A stretch of DNA of 64,000 nt from Paenibacillus luteus (GTDB taxonomy: Bacteria > Bacillota > Bacilli > Paenibacillales > Paenibacillaceae): contig NZ_SKCD01000044.1 of the NCBI RefSeq assembly GCF_006542765.1, forward strand, positions 62,001 through 126,000. Reading direction: 5' to 3'. The position numbers and the translations under genes are program-made. The notes beneath the pieces are model-generated. The model searched no databases, was not told where the DNA came from, and saw only the letters and a list, made by a program, of their open reading frames with translations. Within the stretch, counting starts at the first letter, position 1; the number at the start of each line of letters is the position of its first letter. Below, piece by piece: positions 8,084-17,614 of the stretch.

Positions 8084-9826
8084 TTGTTGTGGATAAAGCA
8101 GAAGATTGGTAATATTCCTATTTTCCCAAAGCTGATAATTACTTTTCTAATTATAACTACCCCCTTGTTTACATTAAGCCTCGTATTGAATGAGCTGGGT
8201 AAGCAAGAGGTTAAAAGCCAAATATCCAACTCGATTACAACCAATATCCATTACTATTTCTTATCGCTCGAGAAGGAGTTGGAGAGGATTATTCAAACGC
8301 AGCAGGAGTTTATCAATGATGAAGATCTTATGCAATTGAGTAACGCCATATCTATTATGTCGGATTACCAACGAGTGAAGGCCATGAATGATTTGAAGCT
8401 CAAAATAACTACGCTGAAGGATTCCAGCATTTATATCAAAGATATTACGATTTATATTGATTCCATTAACGGAGCTGTTTCAACCTCTAGTGCTGAAGAG
8501 ACCTTAAGCACAAGAGAAAAGGCTGAGGAAATAGCAATAGCCACGAATAAGAGTAAAGTTCCGATTACCTTCTGGCAAGATCGTTTTTATTTGAATTTGA
8601 CATATCCAAACAACGCTATGAATAACGCCAAGGCACCACAATTTATTCAAAATATCGAATTATCTACGGATGCGCTTACAAATGCGTTGAATGCCTTCCC
8701 GCAGGAAGGTGGAGCGATATTATTTAGCGATAACTGGATGATTTCCAATCATAAATATCCGGACCATCTAACGCAAATCCAACAAAAATTAAAGAATGCG
8801 ATGCAAGAATCAACAGCGTTTACGAAACAAATCGACGTGGACAAAGAGAAGTATATGGCCGTCTATGAGAAATCATCCTTTTTGGAAGTCTCCCTGCTCT
8901 TCTTTTTTCCCGAGAATGTCATTGTTGGTCAACTGAAAACGTATGGAATATGGTTCTGGCTCATAGTAGGAAGCTCTTTCATTATCGTTACCCTATTTTC
9001 CTATGGCATTTATTTATTAATTCATCGGCCGCTTCAGCTATTGATCAGAAGATTCAGAAATGTGGAGGGTGGCAATTTTCAAACGACGACTCCGACGACC
9101 CGTCAGGATGAATTCGGCAATATCTTTAATCAGTTTGATCGAACGGTGCAGAACTTGCGAACGCTAATTGATGAGTTGTATGTCCAGAAAATCAGGCTGC
9201 AGCAGTCGGAATTAAAACAGCTGCAAATGCAGATCACGCCTCATTTTCTGTATAACAGTTTTTTTATTTTGCATCGTTTAATTAAAAATGATGAGAATGA
9301 AACGGCAGAGCTGGTATCGAAAAACCTAGGCGACTATTTTCACTATATTACTAGAAATGGCTTGGAAGAGGTTTCACTGGAGGATGAAGTGAATCATGCC
9401 CGTTCTTACGTCGAAATTCAAAATATAAGGTTCTCGAATCGAATATCGGTCAATTTCGAGCCGCTTCCTGAAGCCTATCGCGGAGTGATGATCCCGCGCT
9501 TAATCTTACAGCCGCTGGTGGAAAATGCTTACGAGCATGGACTCGGTGATATGGTTGCGGGTGGAAGCTTGGCCATTACCTTTGAAGCGACTGAGGATAG
9601 GCTGTATTTTTCCGTTGAGGACAATGGTTTGGGAATGACAGAAGAGCAAATGTCTAGCATGATCCGGAAAATCGCCTTTGAAGAAGAAGGAGAGACAACG
9701 GGACTTATTAATATTCATCGACGCTTAAAGCTGAAATATGGCGAGCATGGCGGACTTGAAGTTATGACCGGCACCAATGGTGGTTTACGGGTAAGGATTT
9801 ATATTCCACATGACAAAGGAGAATGA
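8084..9826 (+). CDS. YesM-type sensor histidine kinase
   Basis: A 580-aa membrane sensor of the LytS/YesM class that usually reports extracellular sugars in Bacillota. It has an N-terminal membrane segment (about 17-35), a large extracellular region, a second segment (about 287-310), HAMP, a His_kinase domain with QMQITPHFLYNSFFILHRL (phospho-acceptor His387), and an ATPase with QPLVENAYEHGL and DNGLGMTEEQ. The TTG start is supported by AAAAGGAGGAG ten bases upstream. Two bases separate its stop from the partner regulator. It is the first gene of the pair controlling the transporter that follows. Confidence 0.92.
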   Translation: MLWIKQKIGNIPIFPKLIITFLIITTPLFTLSLVLNELGKQEVKSQISNSITTNIHYYFLSLEKELERIIQTQQEFINDEDLMQLSNAISIMSDYQRVKAMNDLKLKITTLKDSSIYIKDITIYIDSINGAVSTSSAEETLSTREKAEEIAIATNKSKVPITFWQDRFYLNLTYPNNAMNNAKAPQFIQNIELSTDALTNALNAFPQEGGAILFSDNWMISNHKYPDHLTQIQQKLKNAMQESTAFTKQIDVDKEKYMAVYEKSSFLEVSLLFFFPENVIVGQLKTYGIWFWLIVGSSFIIVTLFSYGIYLLIHRPLQLLIRRFRNVEGGNFQTTTPTTRQDEFGNIFNQFDRTVQNLRTLIDELYVQKIRLQQSELKQLQMQITPHFLYNSFFILHRLIKNDENETAELVSKNLGDYFHYITRNGLEEVSLEDEVNHARSYVEIQNIRFSNRISVNFEPLPEAYRGVMIPRLILQPLVENAYEHGLGDMVAGGSLAITFEATEDRLYFSVEDNGLGMTEEQMSSMIRKIAFEEEGETTGLINIHRRLKLKYGEHGGLEVMTGTNGGLRVRIYIPHDKGE

Positions 9827-9828
9827 CT

Positions 9829-11511
9829 ATGTACCGGGTACTTATCGTCGATGATGAGCCTATTATTGTGAATAGTATGTATCGATTGCTTCAGGAGGCT
9901 GTTCACTTAGAGCTTGAGGCTTATCGGGCTTATAACGTTTATGAAGCGCTGGATTGTATGCAGCAGGTCCGGATCGATGTGGTCATTTCAGATATTCGGA
10001 TGCCTGGCATGAGCGGGATGGAGCTGCATAAAAAAATCGTCCAAAGCTGGCCGCGAAGCAAGGTGATTTTCCTAACGGGATATAACGAAGCGGACTATGC
10101 ACGTCAGGCCATTCGGACAGGCGGTGTCGTGGACTATGTGCTGAAAAATGAAGATGACCACGTTATTTTGGCGGCCGTGGAGAAGGCATTCGCGGAACTC
10201 GATAGAGTTGAAGACGGCGTGGATTATATGATGAATGCAAAGAAAAAGCTGCAGCTGGCTATTCCCGCCCTGCAAAAAAACACGTTGTTTGAATTGATGC
10301 GGAGCCCTTCTTTATCGCTGCAAGAAATGGAGGCTAGGTTTGCCAAGTCTGAAATTCCGTTAGCGGCTGGCGAGGGGGTATTTCTCGTCCTCGGCAGAGT
10401 TGATATTTGGCCAATGACATTAAGTGATCTAGATCGTACATTGCTTATCTATGCTTGCCAGAATATTGCCGAGGAATACTTGGATCTTACGGTTGAACAT
10501 GTTTTCGTCGTTGTCGAATCTAATAAATTTCTCTGGTTCATGCAGCCTAAAGAGCTGAAGGCCGCAGATCCTTTGAATGAGGAGCAGAAACTGAAGGCTT
10601 GGCAGAATTTGAAAACAAGAGTATACGGCATAATCGAGGCTGTTCAGCAGACATGCAGACAGCTATTGAAGCTGCCCTTATCCTTTGTCATTGGACGGGA
10701 TGCCTATGAGTGGGGAAACATCGGCGCGCAATTCCACTATTTGAAGGCATTGCTTGGCGATGGCTCGCATAACCGACAGGAGCTTCTCATTCAGGACTCC
10801 GAGCAGTTCGGGCTTCATATGGATTCGGGTCGCAGCCATCCATTCTCTGACTCTATGAACAATAAGAAGCAATTCGAATTGCTGGAACAATACTTATCGA
10901 GTGGACAAGCGGAGCAGTTTACGACGTTATACGATGAAATTATGAATGGGGATGACTTACCCGGGTACAAGTTCCAGTTGGAGCTGTTTTATTCGGTTTC
11001 GCTTAGCTTGATCTCTTACGCAATTCGCGCAGGGCTGTTCAATGAGCTGTCAGTCAAGATGGATATTGGGAAAATGACGCAGTATGATGCACATGAATCA
11101 TGGCCAGATGCGGTTATTTACTTAGCTAAGGTGGCTGATTACGTGCTTGGGCAATATGAGCCTGCTGCTGACGAGCAAGGTGAGCGCTTGATTTCAGCTA
11201 TACATCACTATGCGCAAGCTCATCTTGGAGGTGATCTATCCCTGACGAAGCTATCTACAGTCGTACATCACAGTCCAACGTATTTATCCCGTCTATACAA
11301 ACGAATGACAGGTACCATGCTCTCCGACTATATAACTAAAGAACGCATGAAGAAAGCACAGCAGCAGCTAGCGGAGACTTCCATGAAAATAGGGGAAATT
11401 GCTACCAAGGTAGGGTATGAGGCTGCTCCGCAATTCAACCGCTCCTTTAAAAAAATGTTTAAATTGACTCCTCAAGAATACCGGGATCGGTTTCAAACCA
11501 TGCAAGAGTAG
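9829..11511 (+). CDS. YesN-type response regulator with AraC DNA-binding domain
   Basis: A 561-aa regulator. The receiver domain starts MYRVLIVDDEPI and has Asp55 in VVISDIRMPG and Lys in VDYVLKNEDD. A long middle region (about 125-450) is typical of this class. The last ~100 residues are an AraC helix-turn-helix pair: LTKLSTVVHHSPTYLSRLYKRMTG and IGEIATKVGYEAAPQFNRSFKKMFKLTPQEYR. The ATG at 9829 has AAAGGAG at the right distance; the ATG at 9823 overlapping the kinase stop would be too close. It probably acts at the 40-base element just after its own stop and at the copy at 25,995. Confidence 0.92.
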   Translation: MYRVLIVDDEPIIVNSMYRLLQEAVHLELEAYRAYNVYEALDCMQQVRIDVVISDIRMPGMSGMELHKKIVQSWPRSKVIFLTGYNEADYARQAIRTGGVVDYVLKNEDDHVILAAVEKAFAELDRVEDGVDYMMNAKKKLQLAIPALQKNTLFELMRSPSLSLQEMEARFAKSEIPLAAGEGVFLVLGRVDIWPMTLSDLDRTLLIYACQNIAEEYLDLTVEHVFVVVESNKFLWFMQPKELKAADPLNEEQKLKAWQNLKTRVYGIIEAVQQTCRQLLKLPLSFVIGRDAYEWGNIGAQFHYLKALLGDGSHNRQELLIQDSEQFGLHMDSGRSHPFSDSMNNKKQFELLEQYLSSGQAEQFTTLYDEIMNGDDLPGYKFQLELFYSVSLSLISYAIRAGLFNELSVKMDIGKMTQYDAHESWPDAVIYLAKVADYVLGQYEPAADEQGERLISAIHHYAQAHLGGDLSLTKLSTVVHHSPTYLSRLYKRMTGTMLSDYITKERMKKAQQQLAETSMKIGEIATKVGYEAAPQFNRSFKKMFKLTPQEYRDRFQTMQE

Positions 11512-11513
11512 AA

Positions 11514-11579
11514 GAAAGCAATAGAAGTCAAGGAAAGCAAGATTGGCAAATAGCTTCGGCTTTTCAGTTATTTTATGAT
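11514..11579 (+). promoter_or_regulatory. Promoter with a 40-base activator-like element (copy 1)
   Basis: Bases 11514-11553 match 25995-26034 at 33 of 40 positions without gaps, including three AGCAA/GGCAA half-sites and a shared GCAAATAG end. The -10-like TATGAT (11574-11579) starts 21 bases after the last base of the element, as TATAAT does in the other copy. The element covers the weak -35 position, which fits an activator such as the adjacent YesN-type regulator. Confidence 0.65.
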
Positions 11580-11616
11580 AATCATGCAAGAACTAATTGA
11601 TATAGGGGGACAAAAT

Positions 11617-13302
11617 ATGAAGGGTAAGGCCGCTAAAAGTATCCTGTTGTCCGTATTGGTTTTCACGATGGTCTTTGTCTCGGCTTGCAGCACAAAAAAT
11701 AATGAAGGGAAAGAACCAGAAGGGTCAAGTGCCCCGACGAGTAAGACGGAAACAAGCTCACCCGAGGAAACGGCTGTCAGCTACGACCCGCTTGGGAAGA
11801 TTGATCCGCCAATTGAAGTGACGGCAGTAAGAATGCTGGACTCAACGACTAAATTCGCCGAAGGGGATTCTATTGACAAAAACGCTTGGAATCAACTCTA
11901 CTTTGATGAGTTTGGCATTAAACTAAAATATTTATGGGTCGCTGACCCAACGCAATATAACCAAAAGTTTAATGTTACGATGGCTTCTGGAAAGCTTCCT
12001 GACATTATGCCAGTTGACGGCACGCAGTTTAACCAATTGGTTGAAGCGGATCAACTAGCCGATTTAACAGAGGCATTGGAGAATTACGGCACGCCGCTAA
12101 CGAAAGAATTATTGAGTAAAGACGGCGGATTAGGCCTTGATTCTGCGTCATTTGGCGGAAAACTGCTAGGTATCCCTGTGAATCCCGGAGCGAATGATAA
12201 TGCTCCGCTGCTCTGGATACGTACGGATTGGTTAAAGAAATTGAACCTGCCTGAACCAAAGACGATGGACGATGTATTTAAGATTGCGGAAGCGTTCGCC
12301 AAACAGGATCCCGACGGAAATAAGAAAGACGATACCTATGGCCTAGGTTTAGACAAACTTTTGTATGACGCCGTTTTTGGACTACAAGGTTTCTTCAATG
12401 GCTATCATGCTAATCCGCAAATCTGGGTTGAGAATGAAGCCGGTGAATATGTATACGGAAGCATCCAACCGGAAATGAAGGTGGCGTTAGCCAAGCTTCA
12501 GGAAATGTACAAAGCAGGATGGATTGACCGCGAATTTGGCGTAAAGGATATAGAAAAATTAATTCAAGCAGGCAATGCCGGCAAACTCGGAATGTTTTTT
12601 GGCGTAATGTACGCGAATAGTTATTTTGTCGAAGGAAAGAAATTGGATGCCGAGATGGACTGGATGCCATTTGCGCTTCCTTCCATAGACGATCAACAAG
12701 CAAAACCACAATTGGTGTTTCCTATTGGCAAATATTTTGTTGTGAGAAAAGGGATGGAGCACCCTGAGGCTCTAATTAAGATGTTGAATGCTTTCCACAA
12801 CGACTGGGATAAGACAAAATATCCGCTGACTGCAATCAATCAAGATGGTGATATTGCGAAGTGGGTCTATGCTCTAGTCACAGGCTCTAATCCAACTCAA
12901 AATCTGGATATGTATACGAGGGTATCAAGTGCGTTAGAGAAGAATGACGAAACACTGCTCGATCCTAAGGCATCCGGGCAGAAAATATTTTATGATAGCC
13001 TGAAAAAATGGGAAGCAGGCGATAGTGAAGGGTGGATGTATGCCAGAATCTTTGATGCTCAAAAGCTGCTGCATGACTACCACCAAAGCAATGGGTTTCT
13101 TATGACGAAATATATTGCGGGACCTACACCGACGATGGTGGAAAAAGGATCAACCTTGGAAAAAATGGAATTGGAAACATTCACTAAAATTATTATGGGT
13201 GAATCATCCATTGACGCTTTTGACGAGTTCGTAACGAATTGGAAAAATCTTGGCGGCGATGCCATAACGGCAGAAGTGGCCAAATGGAAAGCAAGTAAAT
13301 AA
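11617..13302 (+). CDS. ABC transporter solute-binding lipoprotein, LplA type
   Basis: An extracellular family-1 carbohydrate-binding protein (561 aa). The lipoprotein signal ends in the lipobox VSAC, followed by a Ser/Thr/Glu-rich tether. The body is the two-lobed fold of large LplA-like proteins, with MLDSTTKFAEGD and WIRTDWLKKLNLPEPKTMDD, the usual calls in this family. The start at 11617 has AGGGGGA six bases upstream; the 14 residues before it in the open frame are not needed. The matching permeases are at 19.2-21.0 kb, with six other genes between. No ATPase gene is present, so a shared MsmX-type ATPase is probably used. The ligand is probably an oligosaccharide. Confidence 0.9.
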   Translation: MKGKAAKSILLSVLVFTMVFVSACSTKNNEGKEPEGSSAPTSKTETSSPEETAVSYDPLGKIDPPIEVTAVRMLDSTTKFAEGDSIDKNAWNQLYFDEFGIKLKYLWVADPTQYNQKFNVTMASGKLPDIMPVDGTQFNQLVEADQLADLTEALENYGTPLTKELLSKDGGLGLDSASFGGKLLGIPVNPGANDNAPLLWIRTDWLKKLNLPEPKTMDDVFKIAEAFAKQDPDGNKKDDTYGLGLDKLLYDAVFGLQGFFNGYHANPQIWVENEAGEYVYGSIQPEMKVALAKLQEMYKAGWIDREFGVKDIEKLIQAGNAGKLGMFFGVMYANSYFVEGKKLDAEMDWMPFALPSIDDQQAKPQLVFPIGKYFVVRKGMEHPEALIKMLNAFHNDWDKTKYPLTAINQDGDIAKWVYALVTGSNPTQNLDMYTRVSSALEKNDETLLDPKASGQKIFYDSLKKWEAGDSEGWMYARIFDAQKLLHDYHQSNGFLMTKYIAGPTPTMVEKGSTLEKMELETFTKIIMGESSIDAFDEFVTNWKNLGGDAITAEVAKWKASK

Positions 13303-13316
13303 AACAAAGCCGACCG

Positions 13317-13351
13317 GGAAAACAGATGTTAGCTGGTAACAGCTGTTTTCC
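13317..13351 (+). other. Stem-loop after the binding-protein gene
   Basis: GGAAAACAG and CTGTTTTCC pair with an inner TGTTA/TAACA, and no T-run follows. A non-terminating hairpin at this position is often used to keep the binding-protein mRNA more abundant than the downstream genes. Confidence 0.6.
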
Positions 13352-13383
13352 TAGAAGGTGACTAAGATGAGGAAGTGTTTGGA

Positions 13384-14430
13384 ATGTCCGTGATGACAGT
13401 GACAGGTAAGGTGCGGGCGGACAGTCTCGGACTGGTGCTGCCCCATGAGCACGCTTTTATTGATCTAAGAGATCTTGTGCCTGCTCCGCATACGATATCT
13501 GGCAAGGTGCTCTCACAAGAGAAAGTAAGCTTGGCCAATCTCGGCAAGCTCCAAAGAAATCCTTATGCGGTGTTGGATAACGCGGTATTGGATGACGAGA
13601 AAATCATGGAATGGGAGCTCCATGAGTTTAAGAAAGCCGGAGGAAAAACATTTGTCGATCTCACTCTTCGTGATATTGGCAGAGACCCCATCTTATTGGC
13701 TCGGTTATCCAGGGCGCTTGATATCCATATCATAGCGGGCTGCGGCTACTATATTAATGCCTCTCATCCTCCTGATATGGATGATAAAACGATTGATGCC
13801 ATTGCGGAAGAAATACTCCGAGAAATTAAATACGGCATCGATGGCACCGAAATTAAAGCAGGTGTCATTGGCGAGATCGGAACAAGCGAAATCATTTATC
13901 CGAATGAAAAAAAGACGCTGATCGCAGCGGCGACAGCCCAACAGGAAACGGGTCTTGGCCTTCATGTGCATACGGATCTATGGGCAACGAATGGTTACGA
14001 GGTCGTGAAGATACTTACAGAACACGGTGCATCTGCAGAGAAAATATGTATCAACCATATTGATGTTGATCTGAAAATGGATTATATGAAAGATTTGCTG
14101 AATAAAGGGGTTTATATTGAATTCGACAATTTCGGAAAGGAGTTTTATGCGGACAGAAGGCATAAGAGCGTTCTGAAAGGCCTTTTTGCCAGAGATATAG
14201 AGAGGGTAAGAGCAATCAAGGAATTAATTGATTACGGCTTTCTCTCCAAAATATTGCTGTCCAATGATGTCTGCCTAAAAACATGCATTCACCATTATGG
14301 AGGTTGGGGATTCGATCATGTGATTACCAACATTATCCCTATGATGCAGGATGAAGGCATAACAGATGAACAAATCCAAACCCTAATGGTAGGCAATCCT
14401 GCAGCTTTCTTGGATGACGGAAGAGACTAA
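13384..14430 (+). CDS. Phosphotriesterase-family protein (probable lactonase)
   Basis: A 348-aa binuclear-metal TIM-barrel hydrolase of the phosphotriesterase family, whose members open lactones or cleave phosphoesters. It opens with LPHEHAFIDL (His21 and His23 as the HxH ligands), then GVIGEIGTSE, which carries an acidic residue where some family members have the carboxylated lysine, then LHVHTDLW and ICINHID as the later histidines, and LSNDVC as the final aspartate. The ATG is 10 bases after GAGGA; an in-frame GTG nine bases earlier is possible. It begins a run of catabolic genes with spacing of 0-30 bases. A sugar-lactone substrate is an inference from context. Confidence 0.82.
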   Translation: MSVMTVTGKVRADSLGLVLPHEHAFIDLRDLVPAPHTISGKVLSQEKVSLANLGKLQRNPYAVLDNAVLDDEKIMEWELHEFKKAGGKTFVDLTLRDIGRDPILLARLSRALDIHIIAGCGYYINASHPPDMDDKTIDAIAEEILREIKYGIDGTEIKAGVIGEIGTSEIIYPNEKKTLIAAATAQQETGLGLHVHTDLWATNGYEVVKILTEHGASAEKICINHIDVDLKMDYMKDLLNKGVYIEFDNFGKEFYADRRHKSVLKGLFARDIERVRAIKELIDYGFLSKILLSNDVCLKTCIHHYGGWGFDHVITNIIPMMQDEGITDEQIQTLMVGNPAAFLDDGRD

Positions 14431-14443
14431 CAGGGAGTGGTAA

Positions 14444-15232
14444 ATGATGAAAATTATCGATTGCAGCTGTGCTGTAGGATATAAGACCGTCAATTATGAG
14501 ATCGTCAATCATGAGAATTTTATCGTTAGGGAGAAAGTAAAGCAGGCTCGTGACGCCGAGGAACTGCTTCAAGAGCTTGATTTCTGTGGAATCGATAGCG
14601 CGGTAGTTAGCCATAACACGATGGCTGATGTTGACCCAGATTATGGGAACCGTGCGGTTCTGGCTGAGACGAACAAGGCGCCAGACAGGCTGCTCCCAAC
14701 GTGGACGATACTGCCGCCAATTACTGAAAGTCAGTATGCGCCCCAGCATTTGTTTCCTGCGATGAAGGCCAATGGGGTACAGCTGTTAAGAGCTTATCCA
14801 GAAAGGAATCGTTATTTGCTTAATGGTGTAGTTATGGGTGATCTCATTGGGGAAATTGCGGCAGCTAAAATTCCGTTGTATCTGACTCCGAGCGAAGGCT
14901 GGCATAGTATCTACAGCCTGATGAAGGAGTATCCGACCTTGACGGTTATTCTTCATAATTATGGTTTATGGAGTCATGCCAGGCTGACGTATCCGCTATT
15001 TCAAACCTATAAAAACCTGTATATCGAGAGCGGCGATATGCAAACAGCCGGGGAGATTAAGGACATCTGCAGCAAGTTTGGATCGGAGCGCATCCTCTTC
15101 GGCTCGAACTTTCCAAGTAACGCCATAGGCGGACCGCTGGCTGCTTTACTTGGCTCCGGTATAACGAAGGATCAAATGGAGAACATCGCATACAAAAACC
15201 TCGAGAGATTACTAGGTGAGGTGACACGATGA
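14444..15232 (+). CDS. Amidohydrolase_2-like protein lacking metal ligands
   Basis: A 262-aa TIM-barrel protein of the amidohydrolase-related (ACMSD/Amidohydro_2) family. The usual N-terminal DxHxH is replaced by DCSC (IIDCSCAVG). The central histidine is missing (LTPSEGWHS against LLSHTWGHS in the next gene), and the terminal aspartate is asparagine (FGSNFPSN instead of FGTDFP). It therefore looks metal-free and perhaps not catalytic. It overlaps the next amidohydrolase by four bases (ATGA), suggesting the two subunits are made together. A regulatory or heteromeric partner role is inferred; another chemistry using Cys7 and Cys9 cannot be excluded. Confidence 0.75.
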   Translation: MMKIIDCSCAVGYKTVNYEIVNHENFIVREKVKQARDAEELLQELDFCGIDSAVVSHNTMADVDPDYGNRAVLAETNKAPDRLLPTWTILPPITESQYAPQHLFPAMKANGVQLLRAYPERNRYLLNGVVMGDLIGEIAAAKIPLYLTPSEGWHSIYSLMKEYPTLTVILHNYGLWSHARLTYPLFQTYKNLYIESGDMQTAGEIKDICSKFGSERILFGSNFPSNAIGGPLAALLGSGITKDQMENIAYKNLERLLGEVTR

Positions 15233-16059
15233 GTATATCGAAAATGACTAATCAATCGCAATTAGCTAAAGAGTTTGTTGAAACGGGAAGGCTGTCCAGC
15301 CTCCCATTCATCGATATGCACACTCATATGGGGCCTTTCTATGGCACATATTTGCCGGAAGCCAGCTTGGAATCCATGATTCGGACGATGGATAGGGAAA
15401 ACATTGAATGGATTATATCAGCACCGCACAGCGCGTTATTCGATCCTTTAGAGGGAAATTCAGAGATAAAGCCTGCGATGGAGAAATACCCGGATAGGAT
15501 TTACGGTTATTACGTGGTGAACCCGCATTATGATCATAACCTGGATCAGGATCTGGCTGAATTCGACCGTGTGAAAGGTTATGTAGGAATTAAGCTTCTG
15601 CCTGATTATCACAAATATCCGCTTACTGGCGAGAAGTTCCGTAAAATTTATGAATTTGCCAATGATCGCGGCCTGCTCCTATTATCCCATACATGGGGAC
15701 ATAGCCCTTACAATCCGCCACAAATGATAGGAGAGCTTGCGCGAAAATATGAGAATATTACGTTCCTGCTTGGTCATTCCGCTCCCGGAGAAACGGATTA
15801 TGCGATCGAGCTAGCGCGGACTCAGCCGAATGTTTATTTGGAACTTTGCGATACAGGACGACTTAATGGCATGATCGGCAAAATGGTCCATGAGGCGACT
15901 TCGGAGAAGGTCGTTTTCGGAACGGATTTTCCTTGGTACGACCCGAACTATATGCTGGGAAGCGTACTATTCTCAGGCATTAGCGATGAGGAAATCAGTC
16001 ATATTATTCACCATAACGCAGTGCGTCTGCTTCATAAGGTACGGAATCTAAAAGGATAG
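15229..16059 (+). CDS. Amidohydrolase_2-family hydrolase or decarboxylase
   Basis: A 276-aa metal-dependent TIM-barrel enzyme with the complete ligand set: FIDMHTHMG (His31, His33), LLSHTWGHS, LLGHSAPGE and FGTDFPWYDP near the C-terminus. Family members hydrolyse lactones and amides or decarboxylate acids. Its start overlaps the stop of the preceding ligand-less homologue, so a complex of the two is plausible. It is 24 bases ahead of the isomerase-like gene. The substrate is not evident; the neighbours suggest a lactone or sugar acid. Confidence 0.82.
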   Translation: MSISKMTNQSQLAKEFVETGRLSSLPFIDMHTHMGPFYGTYLPEASLESMIRTMDRENIEWIISAPHSALFDPLEGNSEIKPAMEKYPDRIYGYYVVNPHYDHNLDQDLAEFDRVKGYVGIKLLPDYHKYPLTGEKFRKIYEFANDRGLLLLSHTWGHSPYNPPQMIGELARKYENITFLLGHSAPGETDYAIELARTQPNVYLELCDTGRLNGMIGKMVHEATSEKVVFGTDFPWYDPNYMLGSVLFSGISDEEISHIIHHNAVRLLHKVRNLKG

Positions 16060-16083
16060 CCAACAGAGAGGACAGGATAGGAA

Positions 16084-17568
16084 ATGACTGAAACGATAGA
16101 ATCGTTTGAAACCGCAAAGGGCAACTTGTTCGGAGATTTGTTAACAACGAGAGTTGCTAGCAAAAAACTGAAAGTGGGTTTGATCACCTTAGGATTTTTC
16201 GAGTATTGGAGAATGTTTCCGGAAACATTAAAGGCTAATGTTACGGCGGATATGACCTGCGTCTATAACAATCTCCGTAACAATCTTGATCTGGATGAAG
16301 TCATCTGGCCGGGACTTATTGACACCTTAGATGCCGCAGAGGCTGCGGGTAAAGAGCTGGCAAGCCAGCAAGTCGATCTCATTGTCTATGTGGCAGGCAC
16401 TTATTGTCCCGATTATATGGCGATTCAAGCTTTAGAGCATGTTCGTCACGTGCCCGTTGTTTTATTTAATACGCAGCATCATAACAAGATTAACCTCGAC
16501 ACGAATTATGAGAATATTCTGAGAAATAGCGCTTTGATTGCGAATTTGCAGTTGGCCGCCACGTTTAGAAAAATGGGCTGGTACCCCGATTTAAAGGTGG
16601 TTGTGGGATCAATCAACGATCATGCTGCTTTCGAAGAAATGACGAAATACATTCGGGCATACAAAGCCTATTTAAGTCTCAAAACAACAAACATCGGTGT
16701 CATCGGCCATGTTTTCAGAGGGATGTATGATTTTGAATTCGACAAGACGATGATCAAAGGCACGCTTGGGCCGAACATTATCTCGATTCAAGTCGATCAT
16801 CTTCTGGAGCAATTTAGCAAAGCAGCGGATGTGGAAATTGAAACGATTATAGAACAGACGAAAAATAGATTTAATATTGTTGGATTGAACGAGGATGATA
16901 TATATAAATCTTCAAAATTTTACGTTGCTCTTAGAAATACCATGGATCGCTTCAGGCTGGATGCGTTAACGCTGCTCGGCCAGCATTACGTGGAGCAGAA
17001 GACAGGCACCACCTCGTACCTAGCTAACACCATGATGCATGAAGAAGGAAAGCTGGTCGTTAACACAGAGGGTGATGTTCACGGTCTCATTATGATGACG
17101 TTAATGAACATGCTGAGCGGTAAAGTACCCGCCTTTGCGGAGTGGGGCGAATATGACGAGGAGCTTAATGCCTTGCTTATGGTTCACCACGGCTATGCGA
17201 ATACAGAATATGCGACAGATCGGAATACGGTAAAGGTCAATCGCTCTCCTGAACAATGGGGCTTGCAGGGAGCTGGCTTCGGATTTGAGTATACGTTGAA
17301 GCCGGGTGAAGTGACGATCAGCCATCTCATTATTGATGCTGAAGGTTATAAGATGCTCATTGTTAAAGGCCAAGCCTTGTCTATTCCGAAGAACATTCCT
17401 TGTGAGGAAATTACGGCTGTCATTCAATTTGGTACGCCAATTAAGCCATTTCTCGCGGCTTTAATTAAAGAGGGATTTGCTCATCATTGCATTATTGGCT
17501 ATGGGGATTTGACAGAAGAGCTATCCTATGTTGCTGATTTTATGGGAATTCGAAAAGTGATTTATTAA
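16084..17568 (+). CDS. L-fucose/L-arabinose isomerase-like protein
   Basis: A 494-aa protein of the FucI/AraA fold, which interconverts aldoses and ketoses. The N-terminal part (KLKVGLITLGFFEYWRMFPE) and VDLIVYVAGTYCPDYMAIQAL match the sugar-isomerase Rossmann-like domains. The metal-region signature NTEGDVHGLIMMTLMNML (about 322-339) is clear, and HHCIIGYGD near the C-terminus resembles the last metal histidine of the family. The exact sugar cannot be read from this. It sits inside the transporter operon between the amidohydrolase and M24-like genes. Many uncharacterised homologues of this group exist in Bacillota sugar clusters. Confidence 0.8.
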   Translation: MTETIESFETAKGNLFGDLLTTRVASKKLKVGLITLGFFEYWRMFPETLKANVTADMTCVYNNLRNNLDLDEVIWPGLIDTLDAAEAAGKELASQQVDLIVYVAGTYCPDYMAIQALEHVRHVPVVLFNTQHHNKINLDTNYENILRNSALIANLQLAATFRKMGWYPDLKVVVGSINDHAAFEEMTKYIRAYKAYLSLKTTNIGVIGHVFRGMYDFEFDKTMIKGTLGPNIISIQVDHLLEQFSKAADVEIETIIEQTKNRFNIVGLNEDDIYKSSKFYVALRNTMDRFRLDALTLLGQHYVEQKTGTTSYLANTMMHEEGKLVVNTEGDVHGLIMMTLMNMLSGKVPAFAEWGEYDEELNALLMVHHGYANTEYATDRNTVKVNRSPEQWGLQGAGFGFEYTLKPGEVTISHLIIDAEGYKMLIVKGQALSIPKNIPCEEITAVIQFGTPIKPFLAALIKEGFAHHCIIGYGDLTEELSYVADFMGIRKVIY

Positions 17569-17614
17569 AGCTAGTTGACTTGGCAAATAGAATGTGATGG
17601 GAGAGTTGAAAGTA

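Noticed and set aside
13303..13383. Riboswitch before the phosphotriesterase-like gene
   Set aside because: Only one simple hairpin is present; no known riboswitch core is visible.
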